From an uncultured Eubacteriales bacterium (GTDB taxonomy: Bacteria > Bacillota > Clostridia > TANB77 > CAG-508), in NCBI GenBank assembly GCA_948468315.1, contig CAOKHL010000011.1, positions 1 through 51,203 of the forward strand: a DNA stretch of 51,203 bases, given 5' to 3'. Each line of letters begins with the position of its first letter. Position 1 is the stretch's first letter. Shown piece by piece: positions 26,343 through 34,549 of the stretch. The notes under the pieces are model-generated. The model did not search any database. It saw only the letters and a list, made by a program, of their open reading frames with translations, and was not told the DNA's origin. The position numbers and the translations under genes are program-made.

Positions 26343-27224
26343 ATGTCTGATATTTTATCTTATTTATTTGAAACAAATGCAATAAAGTTTTGCAAAGAAA
26401 ATGAACCATTTTGGTATACTTCTGGTAAAATAGGTCCATATTTCTTTAATAGTCAATATGTATATGGAGGAGAAAAAGATTCTACTGAATTTCTAAATTA
26501 CATAACAGAAGAATTAGCTTCCATTAACGAAGGAAATAGCAATAAGCTTGATTTACCTAAAAAGCTTTTGGATAAAGTTTTAGAAGAATATAATACAAAT
26601 AAAATTTATAATGATGTTATAAACCAAATGAAAGATTACATTGAAAATAATATTGGATTAAATAACTTTGAATATATCTCTGGCGGAGAAAGAAGAGATT
26701 GGTATTTTTCTATAATACTTGCACATCTATTAAACAAACCTCATCTAACAGTATTCAAAGATATGTCAGCAATACTTAGTACTTCAGATTTTTCAAAGAC
26801 TGAAACGATTTCTGATTTAAATGGTGCAAAAGTTTTACATTTAGCAGATTTAATTACAACTGCGTCAAGTTACATAAAAATGTGGGTTCCTATTATTAAT
26901 AATTTAAATGGAAAAATGGAACATTCTCTAGTTATTATAGATAGAAACCAAGGCGGTAAAGATAATCTAAAAGAAGTTGGTGTTACATCTCATGCTTTAG
27001 CTACTGTTGATAAGGATTTATTTAAAAAAGCTTTAGAGCTTGGAGTTATAAATGAAAAACAATTTAATATGATAAATAAATATTTCGATAATCCAGATGA
27101 AACTATGAAACAATTTCTAATTGAACACCCAGAATTTATTGAAAATAGTTTAAAATCTGATAATGAAAGAACTTTAAAGAGAGTTCATACTTTAATTGAT
27201 GAGAATTTATATGGATTAAATTAA
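26343..27224 (+). CDS. Orotate phosphoribosyltransferase-like protein
   Basis: 293 residues, longer than classic PyrE (about 210). The start ATG 26343 (MSDILSYLFETNAIKFC) follows AAGGAGGATTTAATT. The N-terminal FWYTSGKIGPYFFNSQYVYGG matches the OPRTase substrate loop. YISGGERRDWYFSIILAHLL and HLTVFKD resemble the PRPP-enzyme core, and GAKVLHLADLITTASSY takes the position of the PRPP motif, which is usually VxxVEDVxTTG. The extra C-terminal 100 residues have no obvious match. It is on the plus strand and converges on pyrD, but its place in the pyr cluster supports orotate as substrate. Confidence 0.7.
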   Translation: MSDILSYLFETNAIKFCKENEPFWYTSGKIGPYFFNSQYVYGGEKDSTEFLNYITEELASINEGNSNKLDLPKKLLDKVLEEYNTNKIYNDVINQMKDYIENNIGLNNFEYISGGERRDWYFSIILAHLLNKPHLTVFKDMSAILSTSDFSKTETISDLNGAKVLHLADLITTASSYIKMWVPIINNLNGKMEHSLVIIDRNQGGKDNLKEVGVTSHALATVDKDLFKKALELGVINEKQFNMINKYFDNPDETMKQFLIEHPEFIENSLKSDNERTLKRVHTLIDENLYGLN

Positions 27225-27227
27225 AAA

Positions 27228-27273
27228 TAAAGGACATGTTCTAACTAAAAGTAAAATAGAACATGTCCTTCAA
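27228..27273. terminator. Convergent terminator between the PyrE-like gene and pyrD
   Basis: AAAGGACATGTTCTA pairs with TAGAACATGTCCTT; T- and A-rich flanks allow use in both directions. Confidence 0.75.
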
Positions 27274-27279
27274 TTTACA

Positions 27280-28188
27280 CTAATTCATTTCAACTTTTCC
27301 TATAATATCATTTACATCGTTTATATTATGTCTTTCTAAATAATCTTCTATTCCTTCTATAGTCTTAGGTGCAACATATGGGTCAATAAAATTTCCTGCT
27401 CCTATTGATACTGCTTTTGCTCCCGCTAACATAAATTCTACTGCATCATCTCCATTTACTATTCCACCTAATCCCATTACTGGAATTTTGACTGCTTTTG
27501 CTATTTGATAAACCATTCTAACTGCAACTGGTTTTATAGCAGGTCCTGAAAGTCCTCCAGTATTATTAGCAAGAACTGGTTTTCTTTTTTCTATATCAAT
27601 TTTCATTCCAAGCAAAGTATTTATAGCTGAAATTCCATCTGCTCCAGCATCTTCCGCTCCTTTTGCTGTTAATGTTATATCTGTGACATTTGGTGTAAGT
27701 TTTACAATTAATGGTTTATCTAGTACCTTTCTTACAGCAGATGTAACCTCTTTTACACCTTCATATGTTGTTCCAAAAGCCATACATCCTGCGCAGACAT
27801 TAGGGCAAGAAAGATTAAGTTCTACTGCGTCAATTTCTAAATTATTCAAAATTCTACAAAGCTCCACATAATCTTCAATTGTATTTCCACATGCATTTAC
27901 TATAATCTTTGTATCAAATTTTCTCAAAAAAGGTAAATCATTTTGTGCAAAATATTCTACCCCTGGATTTTGTAATCCTATACTATTTAACATCCCTGCT
28001 GGTGTTTCACAAACTCTAGAAGGTCTATTTCCATTTCTTGGTTTTAATGATGTTCCTTTTGTAATAACTGCTCCCAGTTTACTTAAATCATAAAATTCTG
28101 CAAATTCACGACCATATCCAAAAGTTCCAGAAGCAACTGTTACTGGATTTTTCATTTTAATTCCTGCAAAATCTATCTCTGTATTCAT
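27280..28188 (-). CDS. pyrD: Dihydroorotate dehydrogenase B, catalytic subunit
   Basis: 302 residues. The start ATG 28188 (MNTEIDFAGIKMKNPV) has AAATGGAGGAAATTAAA upstream. FMN-site motifs: VASGTFGYG, then GLQNPGVEYF, ELNLSCPNVCAGCMAFG with the catalytic cysteine in the class 1B position, IVKLTPNVTDI, NNTGGLSGPAIKPVAVRMVY and GLGGIVNGDDAVEF. It oxidises dihydroorotate and passes electrons to NAD through PyrK, encoded upstream. Confidence 0.95.
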   Translation of the reverse strand: MNTEIDFAGIKMKNPVTVASGTFGYGREFAEFYDLSKLGAVITKGTSLKPRNGNRPSRVCETPAGMLNSIGLQNPGVEYFAQNDLPFLRKFDTKIIVNACGNTIEDYVELCRILNNLEIDAVELNLSCPNVCAGCMAFGTTYEGVKEVTSAVRKVLDKPLIVKLTPNVTDITLTAKGAEDAGADGISAINTLLGMKIDIEKRKPVLANNTGGLSGPAIKPVAVRMVYQIAKAVKIPVMGLGGIVNGDDAVEFMLAGAKAVSIGAGNFIDPYVAPKTIEGIEDYLERHNINDVNDIIGKVEMN

Positions 28189-28215
28189 TTTAATTTCCTC
28201 CATTTCTTTTTTCTA

Positions 28216-28290
28216 TTTCCCTGTTTAGTACCGGTTCTTTTTCAGGGAATTAGCTAATTCCTCGTTAAGGGCCGGTTCTTTTTTAGGGAT
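28216..28290 (+). repeat. REP-like hairpin pair, site B
   Basis: Two direct units with TACCGGTTCTTTTT and GGCCGGTTCTTTTTT, separated by TTAGCTAA, filling the space between pyrK and pyrD. Confidence 0.88.
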
Positions 28291-29085
28291 TTAAAAATCT
28301 ACATATGTTGCATCAAATACTGGGCCTGCTTTACATACTCCAACATATTGTGGATTATCTATTGGTGATTTTGCAACTTTTACTGAGCAGCCTAAACATA
28401 CTCCGATTCCACATCCCATTCTTTCTTCTAAAGATACTTGACAAGGAATATTGTTTTGAACTGCTAAATCTTTTACAGCTCTCAACATTGGTAGTGGTCC
28501 ACATGCATATATGCTATCAATTTTTCCTTTTTCTATATCTTCTTTCAAAAAATTAATTGCAAATCCATTTTTTCCATAACTTCCATCATCTGTTGCTAGA
28601 CATAATTCATCTGATACTTCTTCAAATTCTTTTTCTAATACAACAAATTCTTTATTTCTAAATCCTAAATATGTGTTTACATTTTTATTGTTATTTTTGG
28701 CCTCTTTTGCAAGTTCATATAATGGAAATATTCCTATTCCTCCACCTATTATTGCTAAATTTTGATATTTTGAATAATCAAATGTTCCATATCCTAAAGG
28801 TCCTATTATATCTACTAAATCTCCAACTTGTTTTTTAGATAATATTTCTGTTCCCTTTCCTTTTACTTGGAATATAAATTCTAATATTCCATTTTCTTTA
28901 TCCATATTATAAATACTTATTGGTCTTCTTAAAAATGGCTCAACTTGGTCTGTTACTCTTATTTCTATAAATTGACCTGGTTTTGATATTTTTACTATTT
29001 CCTTAGCCTCTACACTAAATTTGAAAATATCATTTTTTAGTTGTTCAATATTTACTAACTTTGCCTGTAATTGCATTTTTGGCAT
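28291..29085 (-). CDS. pyrK: Dihydroorotate dehydrogenase B, electron-transfer subunit
   Basis: 264 residues. It has an FAD domain with FLRRPISIYNMD, an NAD domain with LAIIGGGIGIFPLYELA and IYACGPLPMLRAV, and a C-terminal [2Fe-2S] site in CGIGVCLGC plus a later cysteine in GVCKAGP. It passes electrons from PyrD to NAD. The stop codon abuts REP site B. Confidence 0.96.
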   Translation of the reverse strand: MPKMQLQAKLVNIEQLKNDIFKFSVEAKEIVKISKPGQFIEIRVTDQVEPFLRRPISIYNMDKENGILEFIFQVKGKGTEILSKKQVGDLVDIIGPLGYGTFDYSKYQNLAIIGGGIGIFPLYELAKEAKNNNKNVNTYLGFRNKEFVVLEKEFEEVSDELCLATDDGSYGKNGFAINFLKEDIEKGKIDSIYACGPLPMLRAVKDLAVQNNIPCQVSLEERMGCGIGVCLGCSVKVAKSPIDNPQYVGVCKAGPVFDATYVDF

Positions 29086-29172
29086 AATTTTATCTCCTCT
29101 CTTTCTCTTCTAAATATTTCTTAGCAGTTTCTAATTACTTATTTTCTGAACGTTTTAAAACTTCTGCAAATT

Positions 29173-30105
29173 TTATTTTTGAATTGCTGCCATCAATTCA
29201 TCTCTCATTCTAATTGCTTCTGCTCTTGTTGCTTCTGCATAATTTTCCTCTGTGAACTTTGCTTTCCACATTTCAGATTGATAAGCCCCCATTAGACTTC
29301 TAGTAGCATTTACAATTCCTCCTAAACCATTTTCGTCAAATCCTAAAGCTATATCTTCTGCTTTTCCCCCTTGTGCTCCATAACCTGGAATTAAGAAAAA
29401 TGTATGTGGTGCTAACTTTCTTATTTCTTTTAATTGTTCTGGATATGTTGCCCCAACAACTGCTGAAATACTACTATATCCATATTCTCCAATTAAGTCT
29501 TTTCCCCATTCTTCAACCAACATTGCTACTTGTTCATATACTTTCTTTCCATTTTCTAATTTTAAATCTTGAAGTTCTCCAGATGATTTATTAGATGTTT
29601 TAACTAATATAAATGCTCCTTTATTATATTTTTTACTATCTTCTATAAAGGGCTTAACACAATCTGTTCCCATGTATGGATTTAAAGTTATAAAATCCAC
29701 ATCATATACATCTAAATTTTTGTCATCTATAGGTGTCTTTCCTAAAAATGCATTTGAATACCCTTGCGATGTTGAACCAATATCTCCTCTTTTGGCATCT
29801 GCCATTACTATCATATCCTTTGATACTGCATATTTTTTTACCTCTTCAAAAGCTTTTAATCCTTCCGGTCCTAGCATTTCAAAATAGGCTAATTGTAATT
29901 TTACAGCTGGAATAATATCATAAGTTGTATTGATTAGTGCTTTGCAAAATTCTACTGTCGCTTTAGCATAACCTTCTAAATCTTTATTGTATTTTGATTT
30001 TACACAATCTGGTATAATTTCATATCTTGGGTCTAATCCTATTACTGTTGGATTATTCATTTTTCTGATTTTTTCAATTAAATTATCCATCATATTTGAC
30101 TTCAT
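29173..30105 (-). CDS. pyrF: Orotidine 5'-phosphate decarboxylase (type 2)
   Basis: 310 residues, the longer PyrF subfamily. TVIGLDPRYEIIP near the N-terminus, the catalytic DAKRGDIGSTSQGY near residue 102, FITLNPYMGTDCVKPF and FLIPGYGAQGG carry the active site. It makes UMP. It is upstream of pyrK and pyrD in the same direction. Confidence 0.96.
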   Translation of the reverse strand: MKSNMMDNLIEKIRKMNNPTVIGLDPRYEIIPDCVKSKYNKDLEGYAKATVEFCKALINTTYDIIPAVKLQLAYFEMLGPEGLKAFEEVKKYAVSKDMIVMADAKRGDIGSTSQGYSNAFLGKTPIDDKNLDVYDVDFITLNPYMGTDCVKPFIEDSKKYNKGAFILVKTSNKSSGELQDLKLENGKKVYEQVAMLVEEWGKDLIGEYGYSSISAVVGATYPEQLKEIRKLAPHTFFLIPGYGAQGGKAEDIALGFDENGLGGIVNATRSLMGAYQSEMWKAKFTEENYAEATRAEAIRMRDELMAAIQK

Positions 30106-30199
30106 TGTTTTTCTTTCCTCTCTTTTTTATTTCTTGAGTTATTTTATCATAAATTATTTTAATATGCAATTAATTATATTTTTTATTTTACTGACCGAT

Positions 30200-30233
30200 T
30201 TCGACAAATTTTGCCACTAATATGTACTATAAT
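30200..30233 (+). promoter_or_regulatory. Peptide module 3 promoter with Spo0A-box-like element
   Basis: TTCGACA (30200-30206), 21 bp, TATAAT (30228-30233). The -10 sits in the middle of a palindrome, 30213-30246 (GCCACTAATATGTA ... TACATATTAGTGGC), a likely operator found only in this copy. Confidence 0.65.
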
Positions 30234-30274
30234 ACATATTAGTGGCATTTTGCCTCAGATTGGAGGTGATAAGT

Positions 30275-30403
30275 ATGTCCTCTCATAAACATATGAGAAA
30301 AGGTTCTTCTAAAAGGCCAAAATTACATAAAATATTCAGCATTATAAAAGCCATTTATGAAGTTACCGAAATTGTGAAGACTATTGTGAATTTTTTTCAC
30401 TAA
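30275..30403 (+). CDS. 42-residue cationic amphipathic peptide, toxin candidate, copy 3
   Basis: ATG 30275 follows TTGGAGGTGATAAGT. It begins MSSHKHMRKGSSKRPKLHKI, then has a predicted amphipathic helix ending TIVNFFH. Length is exactly 42, like copies 1 and 2; the shared skeleton is K-x-x-K-L/x-HKI, then I/L at helix positions, YE, then K-x-I-x-x-F. The sequence has diverged but the module layout has not. CCTC and GAGG in the leader can pair and hide the ribosome binding site. It lies between pyrF and clpX, about 14.5 kb from copies 1 and 2. Confidence 0.72.
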   Translation: MSSHKHMRKGSSKRPKLHKIFSIIKAIYEVTEIVKTIVNFFH

Positions 30404-30407
30404 TAGC

Positions 30408-30440
30408 AAAAAACCAGCATGTGCGAATGCTGGTTTTTTT
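30408..30440. terminator. Bidirectional terminator of peptide module 3
   Basis: AACCAGCAT pairs with ATGCTGGTT, with an A run before and a T run after. Confidence 0.9.
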
Positions 30441-30492
30441 GATAATTTTTCAATTATCATGGCATTTTTTTATAATATGTCCTCTCTATTAT
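30408..30492 (-). ncRNA. Predicted antisense RNA of module 3
   Basis: Convergent RNA ending at the shared terminator. Near its 5' end it is complementary to TATGTCCTCTC at 30476-30486, an exact repeat of the peptide start region 30274-30284. Confidence 0.65.
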
Positions 30493-30498
30493 ATTTAT

Positions 30499-30526
30499 AT
30501 TATACTATAAAACTAAAAAAATGCAA
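30499..30526 (-). promoter_or_regulatory. Antisense promoter of module 3
   Basis: Minus strand TTGCAT (30526..30521), 16 bp, TATAAT (30504..30499). Confidence 0.7.
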
Positions 30527-30550
30527 TAAAATTCTAAATAATTCTTTAAA

Positions 30551-30572
30551 AATCGTTCGACAAAATTAGACA
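30551..30572 (+). other. Orphan tandem Spo0A-box-like sites
   Basis: TTCGACA (30556-30562) and TTAGACA (30566-30572) with the same 10-bp spacing as module 2, preceded by the same AAATCG. No -10 or peptide follows; the clpX 3' end begins here. Probably the remnant of a further module copy. Confidence 0.45.
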
Positions 30573-30585
30573 ATTATCATATAAA

Positions 30586-31911
30586 TTAAGCACTTTCCTT
30601 ATCGGGCTTCATCTTCCTAAATTGTGCCTCTTCGCTTTTAAACTCTTTTCTATTTTCATCTATAATAACCTCTGGCTCTTTTAAATTTTGTACAGTTTCT
30701 CTAGTTATTATACACTTTTCTATTTTAGGATTTGATGGTATTTCAAACATAATATTTGTCATTATACCTTCTATTATAGAGCGAAGTCCTCTTGCACCTG
30801 TTTTAAGTTCTATTGCTTTCTCTACAATTGCTTCTAGTGCTTCATCCTTAAATTCTAATTCAACACCATCAATTTCTAACAATTTTTTATATTGTTTGAC
30901 TAGTGCATTTTTAGGTTCTACAACAATTTTCTTTAAAGCCTCTTTGTCTAATTCCTTTAAAGTTGCAACTATTGGAAGTCTTCCTATAAACTCTGGAATT
31001 AAACCAAATTTCAATAAGTCTTGTGGTAACAATTCTTCAAAAATCTTATATTTATCTATTTCTTTATTTGACTGAATTGCTGTTCCAAATCCTATTGTTT
31101 TCTTTCCTGTTCTATCTCTTATTATATTTTCTAGACCTTCAAATGCTCCTCCACAAATAAACAATATATTTGATGTATTTATTTGAATAAGCTCTTGATG
31201 TGGATGTTTTCTTCCTCCTTGTGGTGGAACTGATGCTATTGTTCCTTCAACAATTTTTAATAATGCTTGTTGAACTCCTTCACCGCTTACGTCTCTTGTT
31301 ATTGATGGATTTTCAGATTTTCTTGTTATTTTGTCTATTTCATCTATATAAATTATTCCTTTCTCAGCTTTTTCAATATCACCATCTGCTGCTTGGATTA
31401 ATTTTAATAATATATTTTCGACATCTTCTCCAACATAACCTGCTTCTGTAAGTGTTGTTGCATCTGCTATTGCAAATGGTACATTTAAAATTCTAGCTAA
31501 TGTACTTGCTAAAAGTGTTTTACCACAACCTGTTGGTCCCAATAATAAGATATTACTTTTTTGAATTTCTACTTCATCTTTCTTGTCTTTTATTTTTTCT
31601 TCATGATTTATTCTTTTATAATGATTATATACTGCTACTGATAATATTTTTTTTGCATTTTCTTGACCTATTACATAATCATCTAATACTTTTTTTATTT
31701 CTTTTGGGCTTGGTATCTTTTCTTCCTCATTTAATGTATATGTTTCTTCATCATCAAGAAAACCTTCTTCTTCTAGAATAGAACTACATAATGTTATACA
31801 TTCATCACAAATATATACACCTGGTCCTGCAACTATTTTCTTTACACTATTTTGTGCCTTTCCACAAAAAGAACAATATACATTTTTTATTGTTTCATTA
31901 TTTTTTGGCAT
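30586..31911 (-). CDS. clpX: ClpX, ATP-dependent unfoldase of ClpXP
   Basis: 441 residues. Start ATG 31911 is preferred over the ATG six bases upstream because AAAGGAG is then eight bases away. N-terminal C4 zinc domain (CSFCGKAQ ... CDECI), Walker [16 protein letters not shown], pore loop AGYVGEDVE, Walker [11 protein letters not shown], sensor-2 region [12 protein letters not shown], and the ClpP-docking loop IGFGTA. It is directly downstream of clpP. Confidence 0.97.
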   Translation of the reverse strand: MPKNNETIKNVYCSFCGKAQNSVKKIVAGPGVYICDECITLCSSILEEEGFLDDEETYTLNEEEKIPSPKEIKKVLDDYVIGQENAKKILSVAVYNHYKRINHEEKIKDKKDEVEIQKSNILLLGPTGCGKTLLASTLARILNVPFAIADATTLTEAGYVGEDVENILLKLIQAADGDIEKAEKGIIYIDEIDKITRKSENPSITRDVSGEGVQQALLKIVEGTIASVPPQGGRKHPHQELIQINTSNILFICGGAFEGLENIIRDRTGKKTIGFGTAIQSNKEIDKYKIFEELLPQDLLKFGLIPEFIGRLPIVATLKELDKEALKKIVVEPKNALVKQYKKLLEIDGVELEFKDEALEAIVEKAIELKTGARGLRSIIEGIMTNIMFEIPSNPKIEKCIITRETVQNLKEPEVIIDENRKEFKSEEAQFRKMKPDKESA

Positions 31912-31923
31912 ACCCATTCTCCT

Positions 31924-32529
31924 TTATTTTCTTTTATACAAAATTTCATCTATTAAACCGTATTCTAAAGCTTCTTCAGCTGTCATATAATTATCTCTTT
32001 CTGTATCTTTCATAACTTGTTCTAGTGGTTTTCCTGTTCTATCAGCTAAAATTTTTGTTAATCTTTCTCTTGTTTTTATCATTTGGTCAGCATGAATTTT
32101 TATGTCTGTTGTTTGACCAGAAATTCCTCCTCCAGCTATTAATGGTTGATGTATTAATATTTCTGCATTTGGCATTGCAAATCTCTTTCCTTTTTCACCA
32201 TTTGCTAATAATACAGCACCAAAGCTTGCTGCTAATCCTAAGCAAAATGTTGAAACAGGGCATTTTATATAATTCATTGTGTCTACTATTGCTAAACCAT
32301 CTGTTACACTTCCTCCAGGTGAATTTATATAGAAATATATTTCTTTATCTGGATCTTCTGACTCTAAGAATAACATTTGTGCTATTACTAAACTTGCTGT
32401 TGTACTATTTACATCTTCTCCTAAAAATATTATTCTATCTTTTAATAATCTTGAAAATATGTCGTATGAACGTTCTCCTTTGCTTGTTTGTTCAATTACA
32501 TATGGTACTAAACTATTTTTTTCTAACAT
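31924..32529 (-). CDS. clpP: ATP-dependent Clp protease proteolytic subunit
   Basis: 201 residues. The catalytic serine is in [13 protein letters not shown] (ASFGA where ASMGA is usual), histidine in [13 protein letters not shown], and aspartate in LADRTGKP. N-terminal [27 protein letters not shown] is typical. It forms the ClpXP protease with the next gene. Confidence 0.97.
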   Translation of the reverse strand: MLEKNSLVPYVIEQTSKGERSYDIFSRLLKDRIIFLGEDVNSTTASLVIAQMLFLESEDPDKEIYFYINSPGGSVTDGLAIVDTMNYIKCPVSTFCLGLAASFGAVLLANGEKGKRFAMPNAEILIHQPLIAGGGISGQTTDIKIHADQMIKTRERLTKILADRTGKPLEQVMKDTERDNYMTAEEALEYGLIDEILYKRK

Positions 32530-32609
32530 AATAATTCCTCCTTTTTATTTTGTTACTAATTATATTTAGGTTAATATTAATTTGTAACTTTTTAATTATT
32601 TTTAAACAC

Positions 32610-32650
32610 AAATAGGGGATTTAAAAAAATATTTTTTAACCTCCCCTACT
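32610..32650 (-). terminator. Terminator-like hairpin after tig
   Basis: Minus strand AGGGGA...TTAAAAAA pairs with TTTTTTTAA...TCCCCT. The T-tract is weak, so partial read-through to clpP is likely. Confidence 0.6.
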
Positions 32651-32660
32651 TCTACTTTAT

Positions 32661-33992
32661 TTATTCTGCTTTTTTTGTTTCTGTTTTTTCTTCTTTTTTA
32701 GCTGTTGATTTTTTTGCTTTGCTATTTTCTACTAAGAAATCCATTGCTTTTTCACTTTCAATTCCTTGTTTTATGTAATTTTTGATGTTTTCATTTTCTT
32801 CTAGTTCTTTTGCTTCTTTTCCATAGCTTTTAGCCATTTCTTCTATTTTAGCTTTTATTTCTTCTTCTGTTGCTTCTATTTTTTCTGCTTTTATTACTTC
32901 TTCTATTGCTAATCTTGATTTAATAGCTTCTATTGCTTGAGGTTCATATTCTTTTTTGAATTCTGCTTCTGTTTTATTCATCATTTTTAAGTATTGTTCC
33001 ATTTTTAATCCTTGATATGACATTCTATTTTCCATGTCTTTCATCATGTTTTCTGTTTCCATTTCAATCATACCTGATGGAATATCTACTTTCATTGTGT
33101 CTACTATTGCTTTTACAACTGCATTTTGTTTTTCATATTTTTCTCTATCTTTATTTTGTTTTTCTAATTTTTCTTTTATACTATCTTTTAATTCTTTTAA
33201 TGTATCAAATTCGCTAACATCTTTTGCAAATTCGTCATCTAATTCTGGTAATTCTTTTTTCTTTAATTCATGTAATTTTACTTTAAATGTTGCATCTTTT
33301 CCAGCTAATTCTTTAGAAAAATATTCTTTTGGAAATGTTACATTAATTTCTTTTTCTTCATCAATTTTCATTCCTACAACTTGGTCTTCAAATCCTTCTA
33401 TAAATGAATGGCTTCCAAGAACTAGGTCATAGTTTTCACCTTTTCCACCATCAAATGCTGTTCCATCTACAAATCCTTCGAAATCTATTTTTGCAGTATC
33501 TCCATTTTCAGCTGCTCTGTCATCAACTGTAACTAGTCTAGCATTTTTTTCTTGCATGTCTTTTAATTCGTTTTCTATGTCTTCATCTTTAACATTATAC
33601 TCTATTTTTTCTATTTCTATACCTTTATATTTTCCAAGTTCTACTTCAGGTTTTGTTTGAACTGTTGCTGTAAATACTAGGTCTTGTCCTTTTTCCATTG
33701 TTATTATATCTATTTGTGGTCTTGATACAGCATCTATTTTATTTTCATTTAATGCTTTTTCATATTCTTCTGGTACTAAATCATTAAAAGCATCTTCATA
33801 GAAAATCTCTTTTCCATAATATCTTTCTACTATATTTTGTGGTGCCTTTCCTTTTCTGAATCCTGGGATATTAAAGTATTTTGCACTTTGGAAATATACC
33901 TTTTTTATCGCATTTTCAAATTTTTCAGCCTCTATTGTAATTTCTAATTTTACTTCATTTGCATTTTGTGTTTTTTCTACTTTACACTCCAT
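32661..33992 (-). CDS. tig: Trigger factor
   Basis: 443 residues, the ribosome-bound chaperone and prolyl isomerase. The N-terminal ribosome-binding motif is in YFNIPGFRKGKAPQNIVERYYG. The FKBP-type domain has NGDTAKIDFEGFVDGTAFDGGKG and LGSHSFIEGFEDQVVGM, and the C-terminal arm is helical. The tail is Lys/Glu-rich. It heads the tig-clpP-clpX set, with its own promoter. Confidence 0.96.
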   Translation of the reverse strand: MECKVEKTQNANEVKLEITIEAEKFENAIKKVYFQSAKYFNIPGFRKGKAPQNIVERYYGKEIFYEDAFNDLVPEEYEKALNENKIDAVSRPQIDIITMEKGQDLVFTATVQTKPEVELGKYKGIEIEKIEYNVKDEDIENELKDMQEKNARLVTVDDRAAENGDTAKIDFEGFVDGTAFDGGKGENYDLVLGSHSFIEGFEDQVVGMKIDEEKEINVTFPKEYFSKELAGKDATFKVKLHELKKKELPELDDEFAKDVSEFDTLKELKDSIKEKLEKQNKDREKYEKQNAVVKAIVDTMKVDIPSGMIEMETENMMKDMENRMSYQGLKMEQYLKMMNKTEAEFKKEYEPQAIEAIKSRLAIEEVIKAEKIEATEEEIKAKIEEMAKSYGKEAKELEENENIKNYIKQGIESEKAMDFLVENSKAKKSTAKKEEKTETKKAE

Positions 33993-34058
33993 TTAAAATC
34001 TTCCTTTCTAACTTTTAAGCATTTCTTATTTCTTCACGCAAATTACATACGCTGTTCT

Positions 34059-34086
34059 ATTATATCACATTTCTGGTAAATTGCAA
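34059..34086 (-). promoter_or_regulatory. Promoter of tig
   Basis: Minus strand TTGCAA (34086..34081), 16 bp, TATAAT (34064..34059). Confidence 0.7.
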
Positions 34087-34115
34087 CAAAAATTTAATAT
34101 TTTTTTTAAAATGTC

Positions 34116-34144
34116 TTGTAATTTATTTTGTTTTGTGTTAAACT
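34116..34144 (+). promoter_or_regulatory. Promoter of rpmB
   Basis: TTGTAA (34116-34121), 17 bp, TAAACT (34139-34144). Confidence 0.6.
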
Positions 34145-34245
34145 AGAAAGCGGTCAGTTTATTTTATGTGCAAAAAAACACATAATAACTTAGATTTATC
34201 AAAATAACATAGATAGAAATAAGTCAATTTAAGGAGGTGCAAAAA

Positions 34246-34443
34246 ATGGCAGTTTGTGCAATTTGTCAAAAAAAACCTATTTCTGGAAATAAAATAAGTA
34301 TAGCACGTTCACACGTAAGTAGAAGAGCTCCACGTACATGGAAACCAAACTTAAGAAGTGTTAAAGCTGAAATTGATGGTGAAGTAAAAAGAGTTTATGT
34401 TTGTGCTAAATGTTTGAGAAATGGAAAAGTTAAAAGAGTATAA
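34246..34443 (+). CDS. rpmB: 50S ribosomal protein L28
   Basis: 65 residues. The start ATG 34246 (MAVCAICQKKP) has AAGGAGGTGCAAAAA upstream. Zinc-type cysteines are kept (CAIC and CAKC). SRRAPRTWKPNLRSV is the rRNA-binding core. The downstream REP site C begins at its stop codon. Confidence 0.97.
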   Translation: MAVCAICQKKPISGNKISIARSHVSRRAPRTWKPNLRSVKAEIDGEVKRVYVCAKCLRNGKVKRV

Positions 34444-34518
34444 TTCCCTGTTTAGTGCCGGTTCTTTTTTAGGGATTTTCTTAATTCCCTGTTTAGTGCC
34501 GGTTCTTTTTTAGGGATT
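34443..34518 (+). repeat. REP-like hairpin pair, site C (left flank of the transposase)
   Basis: Two almost identical direct units TTCCCTG-TTTAGTGCCGGTTCTTTTTT-AGGGA, starting at the rpmB stop codon. Confidence 0.9.
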
Positions 34519-34549
34519 TTTTAATTTAATTCTAGAAAGGAGCATTTTT

